Positions 15,678 through 23,851 of a stretch of 30,631 nt of DNA are shown here, one piece after another. Each line of letters begins with the position of its first letter. The first letter of the stretch is position 1. The stretch comes from a virus, in the IMG/VR virus record IMGVR_UViG_3300037247_001493, positions 1 through 30,631 of that record; one strand, written 5' to 3'. A program made the position numbers and the translations under genes. Below the pieces are notes generated by a model. It was given only the letters and a program-made list of their open reading frames with translations, had not been told where the DNA came from and ran no database searches.

Positions 15678-16571
15678 CTAGGCTGAGACCAGGGCGCTGC
15701 CAGGTGCCTCATCCAACTGGGTGTCCAGGTACTCAGCTACTCGCTTTTCTTCAGCCTGCGTGACGCGGGCTCCGGTGTTGTATTTCTGAAGCAACGGTGC
15801 CACGGAGCCCTCAGCGGGCCCCGTCCTGCCACCTGCGTCAGTGTCCAGCAGGCCGGTTTCCTCCAGCGCCTTCTTGCGCCCAACCTCACCAGCGTTCTTC
15901 GCCTCTTCGATGGCCTTCTTTGCCAGGTCACGGTCAATGCCCCTCATGGTGAGGTTGGCTTGAGTGACCACTCTGGAAAGCTGAGCCAGCTTCTCTGAAG
16001 GCTCTAGGGCGGCGTCCCCGCTGATTCTGTTCCAGTCGTCCCGCACTGCGCTGAAACGCTCGTCCCGCTGGATGTCCACGACGGTGTTGCCATCCTCGTC
16101 CTTGCCAATGTCCGTCAGGGCCTCCAGCAGTCCTTGCGCCTGCACCCGTATACGTGACAACGATGTCCGGCTCCGGCTGTTCTGGTTTATCTCCTCCAGC
16201 TCTGCCGGTAGCCCTTCGTTCTCTCCTGAGTTCAGCGCCTTGATAAGCGCCGCGTTGCTATCCTGCACGGCCTTTTGGCCATCCAGGATTTCGTCCATCT
16301 TCGCGTCCCGTTCGGCGGTCCGCTGCCGGCCAACCTGTTCGGCCTTCCGATCAAGGCCCAGCTTGGCTATCTGCGCCTCGGCAGCCTCGAACTTGGCCTT
16401 GTAGTCAACCTCTTCCTCAGCAGCCTTGGCCGGGGCGTCCGCCTCGGCACCGACCTTGGGCTCTGCGGGCGGGTCCGTCTGGGCAGGGGGAGTCTCTGTG
16501 GCCCCATTTAGAGGCTGGGCAGGGCTGTTTCCGCCGATTAGCGGCGTGTCCAGCTCAGTGTTTTCAGCCAT
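15678..16571 (-). CDS. Capsid scaffolding protein
   Basis: The protein is 297 aa starting at MAENTELDTPLIGG. I chose ATG 16571 because GGAGAG lies 7 bases upstream; the frame extends 23 codons further up, but that stretch is the leader hairpin. The N-terminus is Pro/Ala/Glu-rich and disordered (ETPPAQTDPPAEPKVGAEAD). Residues 55-125 form a charged coiled coil (DYKAKFEAAEAQIAKLGLDR). Helices continue to a basic-acidic C-terminus (AEEKRVAEYLDTQLDEAPGS). Low complexity, high charge, helices and a position just before capsid are the usual scaffold signature. No protease motif is present. Confidence 0.86.
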   Translation of the reverse strand: MAENTELDTPLIGGNSPAQPLNGATETPPAQTDPPAEPKVGAEADAPAKAAEEEVDYKAKFEAAEAQIAKLGLDRKAEQVGRQRTAERDAKMDEILDGQKAVQDSNAALIKALNSGENEGLPAELEEINQNSRSRTSLSRIRVQAQGLLEALTDIGKDEDGNTVVDIQRDERFSAVRDDWNRISGDAALEPSEKLAQLSRVVTQANLTMRGIDRDLAKKAIEEAKNAGEVGRKKALEETGLLDTDAGGRTGPAEGSVAPLLQKYNTGARVTQAEEKRVAEYLDTQLDEAPGSALVSA

Positions 16572-16583
16572 CGTTTTCTCTCC

Positions 16584-16637
16584 AAAAAAGAAAGAGCGGC
16601 GATTACCGAACGCTCTCGCGTCTTTCATCGCCGCTCT
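16584..16637 (-). terminator. Strong hairpin with U-tract in the scaffold leader (terminator or attenuator)
   Basis: The minus-strand RNA has perfect 11-bp arms, AGAGCGGCGAU and AUCGCCGCUCU, followed at once by UUUCUUUUUU. The loop holds a second small stem, ACGC-GAGA-GCGU, capped by a GNRA tetraloop. The U-tract is followed immediately by the GGAGAG ribosome site of the scaffold gene. The sequence looks like an intrinsic terminator, yet it stands between a promoter candidate and the head genes, so partial termination, antitermination or RNA processing is implied. Confidence 0.7.
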
Positions 16638-16662
16638 CACGGCTAGGTCGGGCAGACTAGCT

Positions 16663-16836
16663 TTATGTCGTGGCTGTTACCTTAGATTCTAAACTCAGCA
16701 CCTGCAATAAGTCAAATGAGAGCACCAGAACGTGCTCCTGACGGTGGCGCTTATCCTTGATAATGACCTTCCCATCGTGCAGTTCAGCCATCTTGTACAC
16801 GCCGCAGCAATCGCACCTGATGTCCGCGTATTTCAT
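16663..16836 (-). CDS. Small Cys/His-rich protein, possible zinc-ribbon (Com-like)
   Basis: This gene encodes 57 aa. It starts MKYADIRCDCCGVYKMAELH, with its ATG overlapping the stop of the 1441-aa gene as TGATG. Cysteines 8, 10 and 11, and histidines 20, 31 and 35 (KDKRHRQEH), could hold a zinc ion. The layout IRC-x-x-C-G near the N-terminus resembles the first half of Com-type zinc-binding translational regulators and related small phage zinc ribbons, but the second Cys pair is missing, so the role is uncertain. The end (FDLLQVLSLESKV) overlaps the promoter candidate. It sits between the ejection-type genes and scaffold. Confidence 0.68.
   Translation of the reverse strand: MKYADIRCDCCGVYKMAELHDGKVIIKDKRHRQEHVLVLSFDLLQVLSLESKVTATT
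16686..16715 (-). promoter_or_regulatory. Sigma70-like promoter candidate ahead of the scaffold/capsid genes
   Basis: On the minus strand, TTGACT (16715-16710) and TAGAAT (16691-16686) are separated by 18 bases, each matching the consensus at five of six positions. Transcription would start near 16679 and give a leader of about 108 bases that contains the hairpin at 16584-16637. The -35 and -10 lie inside the end of the 57-aa gene. Confidence 0.55.
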
Positions 16837-19800
16837 CAGCGCGGCACCGCCATCGCCGGTTCACGTTCGGGTAACTGGGGTAACAGAGACGCGCGGTCCA
16901 GGACCGTCCCACCGCCAATACGTCTCAGAATCTCCATCTCGGCCCTCAGTTCCGGGTGCTGCGCCTTCGTCGCGTAGCCCCAGACGAGCAGGTGGCGGTC
17001 AATCTCCGCGTTCGTCTGCCGTAGCCGTATCTTCATGCCGTCAGCCTGTCGGAACGCCTCTTTCAGCCCCAGATTCTGATTAAGGAAGTCTTGCTTCGCC
17101 TCGCTGGGCAGCGCGCTCCATTCCTTAAACGCTCCCGCCTCATCCAGAAGCTCCGCCATAACCTCCCGCAGGCCCCAGTAGGGTTTCAGTATCTCTCGAG
17201 ACTGCCGAAGCTGAGTCACCAGGGGATGATCATTTCGGTGTACGAACTCCTCCACTTCGTCAATCACATCCTCGCCCCACTGCTCTCGCAGAGCGGCCAG
17301 CACGGTGCGCTGTTTGGCAAAGTCAAAGTCGCCCGTCACGGGGTCTTCCAGCTTCGCCTCTTCTAGGGCATCGAAGTAGGCGCGCAGCGCCCTGTCCAAC
17401 CTGTGCTCTCTTGGCTCCCGTTCGCCCAGTAATTTGATGGCCTCGGCGTTGAACTGCTCCACCTCATCGAGCCGTGTCGCCCGTTCCTGCTGCAACTCCG
17501 TGAGGCGATTCCGGAACTGTTTCCCCGGGCCCAACTCTTCCGCCACGGCAGCGACAGTCTGGTTGAACTCTTCGATACGCCCCTCTCGTGCCGCATAGTA
17601 GATGGAAATCTGATCTCCACGCTCCACCGCCGTCTCACGCCGGAGCCGAAGCTCTGTCTGCACATCGGGGCTTTGCTGAACATCCAAACGCTCATTAGGC
17701 CCAAGTTTGGGATTGTCGTAGTCTAGGCCGAACATCGCCTGAGCCGTGCGATCCAACAGCTTCCCCGTAACCTCAGAGCGCACGTTCAGACCCGTAGCCT
17801 GAATGAGCCTGCCCTGAGTGCCAAGCCGCTCCTCCCCGGGCGACAGCACACCCTCTGCGCCAGGGATGCGATCGGCAGCCAGGCGGGTGAGCTCCCCAGG
17901 TCCGATCGGCGAGAAAAGGTCGTCGGCGAGCTGCGCGGTGCGCGAGTAGATGCCTCCAGGTCCGACTTCATCAATGGGACGTCCAAAGAAGTCCTTGGCC
18001 TGCACCTGATTCTCTATAGCCCGTATGGGCACTGACTCTCTCGACGTGACAAACCCAACTGGGTTGAGGATCCGCAGTGCCGTATCCATCTGGCCGACGA
18101 CGTCCAGTAGTATCTCTGTTCCAGTACGCCCCGTGAGGGGGATATTGGGTGCCGCGAAGTCACGATTGTACCCGAAGGGGAGAGGGCCGAAGTTATCTTT
18201 CGATATCGGCACGTAGCGGTCGAAGGGAAGGTTCTCCCCCGTTGAGGCGAAGTGGATTAAGTTCGCGGTCGCCATCACGCCCAGATAGGCTGCTATCCAC
18301 TGCTTCCGCCACAGGGCGGCGTTCGGCCCCCGTATAGCCTGAGTGGCCTGCCTGAGCAACCCCTCACTCTCGCCGATTGAGAAGAACACCCTGCGCAGAA
18401 TCTCTCGAATAAAGCGGTTTTGGAACACGCTCTGCTCCGCCGTGATGGTGGAGTACTTGATGTTCGTGAACTGGGCGATCATACCGTTCAGGGCCTCGTC
18501 CGAGAGGTTTGGGAACTTCTTGGCAAACTGCGGCGCGATGTTGTTCTTGATATCGGTCAGTTGCGCCGCCGGATACCAGCCCTCGAACAGTCCGCGGCGC
18601 ATCGCGCTCTCGGCATCGCCCACGAGGCGCATAACCCTCTTCACGCCCAACATCCCCGCGTCGGCAGCGGCGAGACGTGGTATCTCATCGAGGTTCTGAG
18701 GCAGCAAGGTTACGTCAAACCGACTCAACCCCGCCTCGACGAGACCTCGCGGATGCACACCCGGCCTGCCCTCAACCAGTGGTGTCGTGCTGTTCCACTC
18801 TTTCAGCAGCCTCTCCCTCGCACCTGGCCCCAGGTTGGCCTGGACCATCTCGTAGACCGACTTGGGCCAGCGCGCCAGAGCTCGCACGGCCTCAACAGGA
18901 CGGCCAGCCCTGAGCTCGTCCACCATCGTGGCCCAGGTGCCGGTCAGATTGCGTTGGAGGAAGTCGCGCTGCTGAAAGATAGAGGCGAACAGCTTGGCCC
19001 GCTTCGGCAGGAACGTGGCCACGTCGATAGCTTTCAGCAGGTCAATGTCTCGCCCACCAACACGGACGGTACCCAGATTGACGGGGACGCCGTACATATT
19101 CTCTAGCCGATTTGCAAACTCGTTGGGTACCAGCCAGCGCCGCGTGAAGCCTGTCTGCCCAGTCTCAGCGTTGGCAAAGGGCTTACCCTCAAAGGCAGGT
19201 CCAACCTTGGGAGTCCGCCATCCCTTTATACCCACTCCGCCCGCGTCGGGAACCGCGATACCGACACGTTTGAAGTCGTCTATGAGCTGTACCTGCTGGC
19301 GGTAACGAACGCCCATTAGGCGAGATACGCGCCACTGCTCGTATGGGTTCCAGAACAGGGGCTCGAACCCTGCGTCGAGCATCTCATCGAAGGTGGCGTT
19401 CTGGCGCGGGAACTTGAACCCAGGCCGACGTCCCAGCGCGCCAGGCCCCAGTCCGGGCCCGGGGAAGCTCTTGGGCGTCTTCCAGCCACGATAGAAGTAG
19501 TCGTCCACGGTGGCCATCGCGGGGTCGAAGTCTATCCGCGCCGCCTCTTCCCAGTCGGTGAGCTTGCGTAGACGCTCATAGTGGGGCCTGAGACGTTCCG
19601 AGATCGTGAACTCTCCGGACGCGATCTTGCTCGGGTTGTGCAGCGCCCGATTCAGCTCGGTCAGCTCCGGTACATCACTCGGCCGTGGGGCCAGCCGGCC
19701 TCGTACCACTTGGCCTATGCCCAGGTCGCGCAGCTCTCGGTTGCCCTGGAGGACGACGATTTTGGCCTGGTCCTCCGCTTCTCTCAACGCACCGCCGTGC

Positions 19801-21161
19801 CGCCGTAGGAGCGTGCGTGGCACCTTCTCACCAATCGTCGCGACCCGCTGTATCTCCGCTAGGACTTCCTCCGGCGTAGCCTTCCCCCCAGCAATTGGAC
19901 GCAGGGGAGGAACCCCTTCAGGAAGTGCACGAGGCGCTTCAGGCGAGATGCCTTTTAGTCGATAAAATTTCCCGAACGACTCGGGCACATCCTCCGCCAA
20001 TTTCAGACTGAACTTGGCAAGCCGTGAGGGAGGCCAGCCCGCCGTGGAGACCTGTATAAGCCATTCTTCGCCCAAGCGTTGGTCAGGCCTGGTCTTGAGT
20101 CCTCGTTCTGTCTGGCGGCGCACCCACGTTATCGAACTGGGAGCATCGCCCTCTGTAGCTATCATGGCCCGCGTTAGGTTGTCAAGAATTTCTGACCGAC
20201 CCTGCGCACCAACTTGCTGCCCTGCCTCCTCCCGCGCAAGGCCCTCAATGATATTGAACGGCCTAGCAGCAGGTTCTCCAGCGGGGACCGGCCCAGGAGG
20301 AGCCCCGCTGGGGTCAGCGACTCGTGGCCCATTAGGAATCTCTGACGGCTTCGGTCGCACACCCGCCACTGGCCGTTCGGTCGCGGCAAGCTCGGTTATG
20401 TCACGCCGGACAAATGAAGGCGCTGGCCGGCCACGCCCTCTTGCCGCAGCGCCAACGAAGCGAGGGGCCTGCCCCAGCAGAGGGGCTACCAGCGTGCCCG
20501 GCGGGGTAGCGAACAGCACGGTCTCAAGTGCCGTGATGTCCTCGGCACGACGAGGCTCCTCACCGGCTCCCAGAGTGGCCAGTCCGCCCGTAACGGCACC
20601 CGCAATCTCCGCAGCGCCGCGGGGTGCATCCATGCGCCGTAGCTCGCGTTCGGCGAAACTTAGAACTTCGCGGGCAGTTCCTAAGAAGTCAGGCCCCGCT
20701 ACGGTCCGGAATGTCCTGCTCTGGGAGGGGGGGCGGCGGTTGCGGGCATCTTCCTCTGCAACAAGCCGCAACTCATCTGGGTCAAAGCCCATCTGCTCGA
20801 TGATGTCGTCAAGTCGACCCTGTGTCCCGGGGAGACGCAAATCGCCGACCCTCTCGATTGCACCACGAACAGTACCGGCCAGCGCCTCCACGAACGGGTC
20901 GAACTGGGGGATGCGAAAGCCGAACACGCCGCCCCTCTCTTCCCTCTGGCCGAAGGTCAAGTCCCCGATCGGGGTAACGAGGCGGCGGCTCAAGGCCGGA
21001 TCAACTGGGGGGAAATCGAATCGCGGGAACTCTACTGAAGGCCTTGGCCGTGTCTGCACGGGCGCGGCAGGCTGAGGCGCGGGTTCAGTAGGCGGCAGCG
21101 ATCGCCCGCCCTGGATGGCGTCTAGGACTTCACGCGAGAGAGGTTCTGACGGATCAGGCAT
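16836..21161 (-). CDS. Giant 1441-aa protein, candidate internal virion / DNA-ejection protein
   Basis: This is the largest gene in the window. The first 300 residues are Pro/Arg-rich and low-complexity (PTEPAPQPAAPVQTRPRPSV). The middle, about 400-900, mixes helices and short strands with many aromatic residues (ITWVRRQTERGLKTRPDQRL, FLQRNLTGTWATMVDELRAG). A hydrophobic helix (AYLGVMATANLIHFAS) lies near residue 960. The last 300 residues are charged helices (ERGDQISIYYAAREGRIEEF, EQFNAEAIKLLGERE). Size, helicity and placement with head genes fit an internal or polyvalent virion protein released with the DNA. I see no polymerase, lysozyme or protease motif. The start overlaps the upstream stop by 8 bases. 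Confidence 0.75.
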   Translation of the reverse strand: MPDPSEPLSREVLDAIQGGRSLPPTEPAPQPAAPVQTRPRPSVEFPRFDFPPVDPALSRRLVTPIGDLTFGQREERGGVFGFRIPQFDPFVEALAGTVRGAIERVGDLRLPGTQGRLDDIIEQMGFDPDELRLVAEEDARNRRPPSQSRTFRTVAGPDFLGTAREVLSFAERELRRMDAPRGAAEIAGAVTGGLATLGAGEEPRRAEDITALETVLFATPPGTLVAPLLGQAPRFVGAAARGRGRPAPSFVRRDITELAATERPVAGVRPKPSEIPNGPRVADPSGAPPGPVPAGEPAARPFNIIEGLAREEAGQQVGAQGRSEILDNLTRAMIATEGDAPSSITWVRRQTERGLKTRPDQRLGEEWLIQVSTAGWPPSRLAKFSLKLAEDVPESFGKFYRLKGISPEAPRALPEGVPPLRPIAGGKATPEEVLAEIQRVATIGEKVPRTLLRRHGGALREAEDQAKIVVLQGNRELRDLGIGQVVRGRLAPRPSDVPELTELNRALHNPSKIASGEFTISERLRPHYERLRKLTDWEEAARIDFDPAMATVDDYFYRGWKTPKSFPGPGLGPGALGRRPGFKFPRQNATFDEMLDAGFEPLFWNPYEQWRVSRLMGVRYRQQVQLIDDFKRVGIAVPDAGGVGIKGWRTPKVGPAFEGKPFANAETGQTGFTRRWLVPNEFANRLENMYGVPVNLGTVRVGGRDIDLLKAIDVATFLPKRAKLFASIFQQRDFLQRNLTGTWATMVDELRAGRPVEAVRALARWPKSVYEMVQANLGPGARERLLKEWNSTTPLVEGRPGVHPRGLVEAGLSRFDVTLLPQNLDEIPRLAAADAGMLGVKRVMRLVGDAESAMRRGLFEGWYPAAQLTDIKNNIAPQFAKKFPNLSDEALNGMIAQFTNIKYSTITAEQSVFQNRFIREILRRVFFSIGESEGLLRQATQAIRGPNAALWRKQWIAAYLGVMATANLIHFASTGENLPFDRYVPISKDNFGPLPFGYNRDFAAPNIPLTGRTGTEILLDVVGQMDTALRILNPVGFVTSRESVPIRAIENQVQAKDFFGRPIDEVGPGGIYSRTAQLADDLFSPIGPGELTRLAADRIPGAEGVLSPGEERLGTQGRLIQATGLNVRSEVTGKLLDRTAQAMFGLDYDNPKLGPNERLDVQQSPDVQTELRLRRETAVERGDQISIYYAAREGRIEEFNQTVAAVAEELGPGKQFRNRLTELQQERATRLDEVEQFNAEAIKLLGEREPREHRLDRALRAYFDALEEAKLEDPVTGDFDFAKQRTVLAALREQWGEDVIDEVEEFVHRNDHPLVTQLRQSREILKPYWGLREVMAELLDEAGAFKEWSALPSEAKQDFLNQNLGLKEAFRQADGMKIRLRQTNAEIDRHLLVWGYATKAQHPELRAEMEILRRIGGGTVLDRASLLPQLPEREPAMAVPR

Positions 21162-21372
21162 CTTCTCTTTTGTAAAGGTGATTCAGCACTGCCACGAACG
21201 CGACAAGGCCGGCTCCCACACCCATGATCCAGTACGGCGTAATGGTCGTAGCGAGGCAACCAAAATGAGGGGCCTCATATGGACTAATGCAGTTACCAGC
21301 GTCCCACATTATTAGCAGCCAACCGCCCCCACCGGCCGCCAAGGACCATGCCAGGTGTCTCAGATGTCGCAT
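21154..21372 (-). CDS. Small two-helix membrane protein (holin-like?)
   Basis: The protein is 72 aa from MRHLRHLAWSL. I prefer ATG 21372 to the TTG two codons earlier, which overlaps the upstream stop. Two hydrophobic helices, about 8-24 (AWSLAAGGGGWLLIMW) and 46-64 (YWIMGVGAGLVAFVAVLNHL), flank a loop with C28 and C39 that could form a disulfide. Both ends are basic (MRHLRH, YKRED), so the loop probably faces outward. Size and topology fit class II holins, but it lies inside the ejection-type gene cluster, so it may instead work with the giant protein in DNA entry. No lysin gene is adjacent. Confidence 0.7.
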   Translation of the reverse strand: MRHLRHLAWSLAAGGGGWLLIMWDAGNCISPYEAPHFGCLATTITPYWIMGVGAGLVAFVAVLNHLYKREDA

Positions 21373-21374
21373 GG

Positions 21375-23648
21375 TCAAATACGCTGGAACACCGTCCGGC
21401 CACCGCCACGCAGCAGTCGGCGCCGGTCGCGCTCGGCCTCACTCTCAGCCTGCGCTGTCCGTCTCCGCTCCTCGAGTATTCCAGTGGGGCTCTGAGCAAA
21501 CTCTGCGCTCAGGCCCTCAATGCGCTCCTGGGCAAATCGCGGAAAGTCCACCGTAGAGCGCGCCATCCTCTGGAATCGAGAGGCTGTTCGAATCTTCCCG
21601 CGCAGCCTCTCCTCCTCAGCCGCTCTCTGGACCCCCCCACCCGGCGGTGCTTCTGCCGTCAACTGAGGGAAAGACCGGAGAGACCGAAGAGTCCCGCTTA
21701 AGTCCTCCCCAATCGTCTGAAACCTACCTCGCTCTTCCCTCAATGAGCGTTGCTGTGCCGCACGAAAGGTCGGCGCGAATCCCTGAAGCTGTTCACGCCC
21801 GAACAGGAAACTCAGAAGAGGCACGTTTTCCCCAGCCGCCTCACGCAATAGAGACTCGAGCTGGTCAAACCCCTCTATGGGCTCTTCACGACGCATGAGC
21901 GGGGACGAGACGCCACTGGCTCCCAACTGGCTTCCTATACGGGCACGGACCGTCGAGGGTGTCTGAGTCTGGCCGGGGCGCAGGGCCGCTATGTTCCCCG
22001 CAGGGGCCACGCCCAGACCTTCCGCCCGCAGCGCGTCAAGTTGCTCGAACGTGGGAAAACCAGCCCTGCCTCCACCGCCTGGACCAAACCGCCCTGGTAG
22101 ATCACCTAGGACATTCTGCCGCTTCATCTCCTGGAGGCGTGGGCCAATTTCACGCTCGAAACTCTCCGCGCCGCCACTCTGGGCGATGAACTGGTCCATG
22201 GCGCTAAGCTGTTCCTGGCTGAAGGATTGCGGCACCTCCCCGAGGTCGAAGAGGGCCTGGTCGCGGAGGTCCTTGGCGCCCGCAGGAGTCGCAGCGTCAA
22301 AACGGGCCTCTTGCAACTCCAGGTTCCGGCCCACCTGCTGAAGTTGGGGGAACACGTTGACGAGATTCTGAGCGTCAATGCCCCCACCCTGTACGGCACT
22401 GAAGGCCAGGCCCTCGAAGATATCTTCAGGAATATCGGCGGCGTCCAGACCTACTTCGCCCAGCATTTCGGTTATGCGTTTCTTGGCAAGGTCTATATTG
22501 CGGAACTCCTGAGCTTCAAAGGCCTCCGACACGGCGGTCTGAAGTTGGTCGTACTGGCCGCTTTCAAGGAAGGTATTGCCGAACTCGGCAAGCTGTCCAG
22601 CCAGGGCCTCTTCGGAGATGCCGGGTGACTCCGCCAGGATTTTGGCGCGGAACTGCTTCAGCCCCTCCGTGAACATGCGCTTGGCCCTGGTCGCAGCCTT
22701 CTTGTCGTCTTCGTCAAGAATCAGGGACGGGTCGGCGGCGCGGCTCGATTGGCGCAGCAGGTCTTCGACCGCACGGCCCAGGTTGCCCTCCTTGGTGAAA
22801 AGCTCTGCCGCACCCTCGGCGCGTTCCCGCGCCCTGATCTGGCCTGGGCTCTCCGGAGCGGGGAACAGGTTCGTGCCCTCCAGGGCATCCTCATCGGTCT
22901 GTGCGGCCACGAGCTTGCCGACCGCCTCTCGGAAGTCCGCCACCTCCCCGACATCCACGGCCTGCCTGAGTATGTCCGGCATATTCGATTCAAGCTGACT
23001 AATGACGCCAAGCGCCTTCGCCTCTGCCTGCCTGCCGGATGCGAGCGAAGGGGTAACGCCACCACGGAACCGGGCGGGCAAGTCCGCGATCGGCGTGGCG
23101 GGGAAGACGAGCGCGTTGAAGGTCTCCTGGTCGATCAGGCCCGCATCGAGTTGCGCGTCCGCGCTTGCGCGCAAGCGTTGGCTGAACAGAGCGCGCTCGG
23201 GGAACTCACGCACAGCCGCGCCCTGCGTCTCCACCGCCTGCTGCGCGATCTCCTCAATCGTGGTGGCGGGCGCGCCCCGCTCCTCACGGAGAAGGTTATC
23301 TACGAGATAAGCGGTGAGGGCATCTCTCGTGGCCCCTTCAACTCGGCGTCCAGTGCTGCGCGACCACAGAGCCTCCGCCATTCGTTGCGTGTCCGTCAAG
23401 AATGTTTGCGCATCACTGAGCGTATAGACCTCTCGGCGAGGTGCCTGAGCGGGCCCAGCGAGCTGTGCAGCAGCCTGCGCGGCCTCAACCAACTCGGGCC
23501 TGCGAGCCGCTAGGGCCTCTGCGCCGGCCGTAAGAGCCTCCGCCGTGACTGGAACCGCGCCCTCTCTGGGCGGCTTGTTCAGCGCGTCGTTGAGCGCCTT
23601 GAGGATGCGCGCCAGGGCTGCGTCACGTCGTTCCTGCGGTGTAGCCAT
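21375..23648 (-). CDS. 757-aa helical protein, candidate internal virion protein
   Basis: Almost the whole length is Ala/Glu/Arg/Gln-rich helix (RDAALARILKALNDALNKPP, EALTAGAEALAARRPELVEA). A Gly/Pro-rich hinge (GRFGPGGGGRAGFPTFEQLD) lies near residue 530. The C-terminal 100 residues are very basic (FQRMARSTVDFPRFAQERIE, AQAESEAERDRRRLLRGGGR). There is no signal peptide, transmembrane segment or enzyme motif. Long helical proteins encoded beside portal are typical of internal core or ejection proteins of short-tailed phages, and I infer that here. Its ATG overlaps the stop of the 66-aa gene as TAATG. Confidence 0.72.
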   Translation of the reverse strand: MATPQERRDAALARILKALNDALNKPPREGAVPVTAEALTAGAEALAARRPELVEAAQAAAQLAGPAQAPRREVYTLSDAQTFLTDTQRMAEALWSRSTGRRVEGATRDALTAYLVDNLLREERGAPATTIEEIAQQAVETQGAAVREFPERALFSQRLRASADAQLDAGLIDQETFNALVFPATPIADLPARFRGGVTPSLASGRQAEAKALGVISQLESNMPDILRQAVDVGEVADFREAVGKLVAAQTDEDALEGTNLFPAPESPGQIRARERAEGAAELFTKEGNLGRAVEDLLRQSSRAADPSLILDEDDKKAATRAKRMFTEGLKQFRAKILAESPGISEEALAGQLAEFGNTFLESGQYDQLQTAVSEAFEAQEFRNIDLAKKRITEMLGEVGLDAADIPEDIFEGLAFSAVQGGGIDAQNLVNVFPQLQQVGRNLELQEARFDAATPAGAKDLRDQALFDLGEVPQSFSQEQLSAMDQFIAQSGGAESFEREIGPRLQEMKRQNVLGDLPGRFGPGGGGRAGFPTFEQLDALRAEGLGVAPAGNIAALRPGQTQTPSTVRARIGSQLGASGVSSPLMRREEPIEGFDQLESLLREAAGENVPLLSFLFGREQLQGFAPTFRAAQQRSLREERGRFQTIGEDLSGTLRSLRSFPQLTAEAPPGGGVQRAAEEERLRGKIRTASRFQRMARSTVDFPRFAQERIEGLSAEFAQSPTGILEERRRTAQAESEAERDRRRLLRGGGRTVFQRI

Positions 23649-23848
23649 TAGGCCTGCAAGTCCTTCAGATTCACGCCGAGGCGTTTGTACAGGGCCAGCA
23701 CGGGGCTGCTGCGCCGTCTGGATACCTTCCCCCCCTCGGTGCCCAGCTTGGGCAAGGGGCGTTGACGAGCGGTCCTATCTCGCCCCGCCCTGAGCCTGTC
23801 TAGGACACGTTCTGAAGAGCGGGCGAACGGGTTGCGAATCTCTGCCAT
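23648..23848 (-). CDS. Small basic protein downstream of portal
   Basis: This gene encodes 66 aa and is very rich in arginine (NPFARSSERVLDRLRAGRDR, KVSRRRSSPVLALYKRLGVN). It is probably unstructured in the first half, with a short helix at the end (LYKRLGVNLKDLQA). It could bind DNA or the acidic faces of portal or core proteins. The stop overlaps the 757-aa start, and its ATG follows the portal stop after 3 bases, so all three are probably co-translated. No known family. Confidence 0.68.
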   Translation of the reverse strand: MAEIRNPFARSSERVLDRLRAGRDRTARQRPLPKLGTEGGKVSRRRSSPVLALYKRLGVNLKDLQA

Positions 23849-23851
23849 GCT

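Noticed and set aside
16572-16640. 23-residue N-terminal extension of the scaffold protein
   Set aside because: The extension lies in the leader hairpin and U-tract, and the GGAGAG ribosome site fits ATG 16571.
20014-21075. Long plus-strand open frame (353 codons) opposite the giant protein gene
   Set aside because: It is rich in Ser/Arg/Pro with no domain pattern, and lies wholly antisense to a better minus-strand frame; GC-rich codon use commonly makes such shadows.
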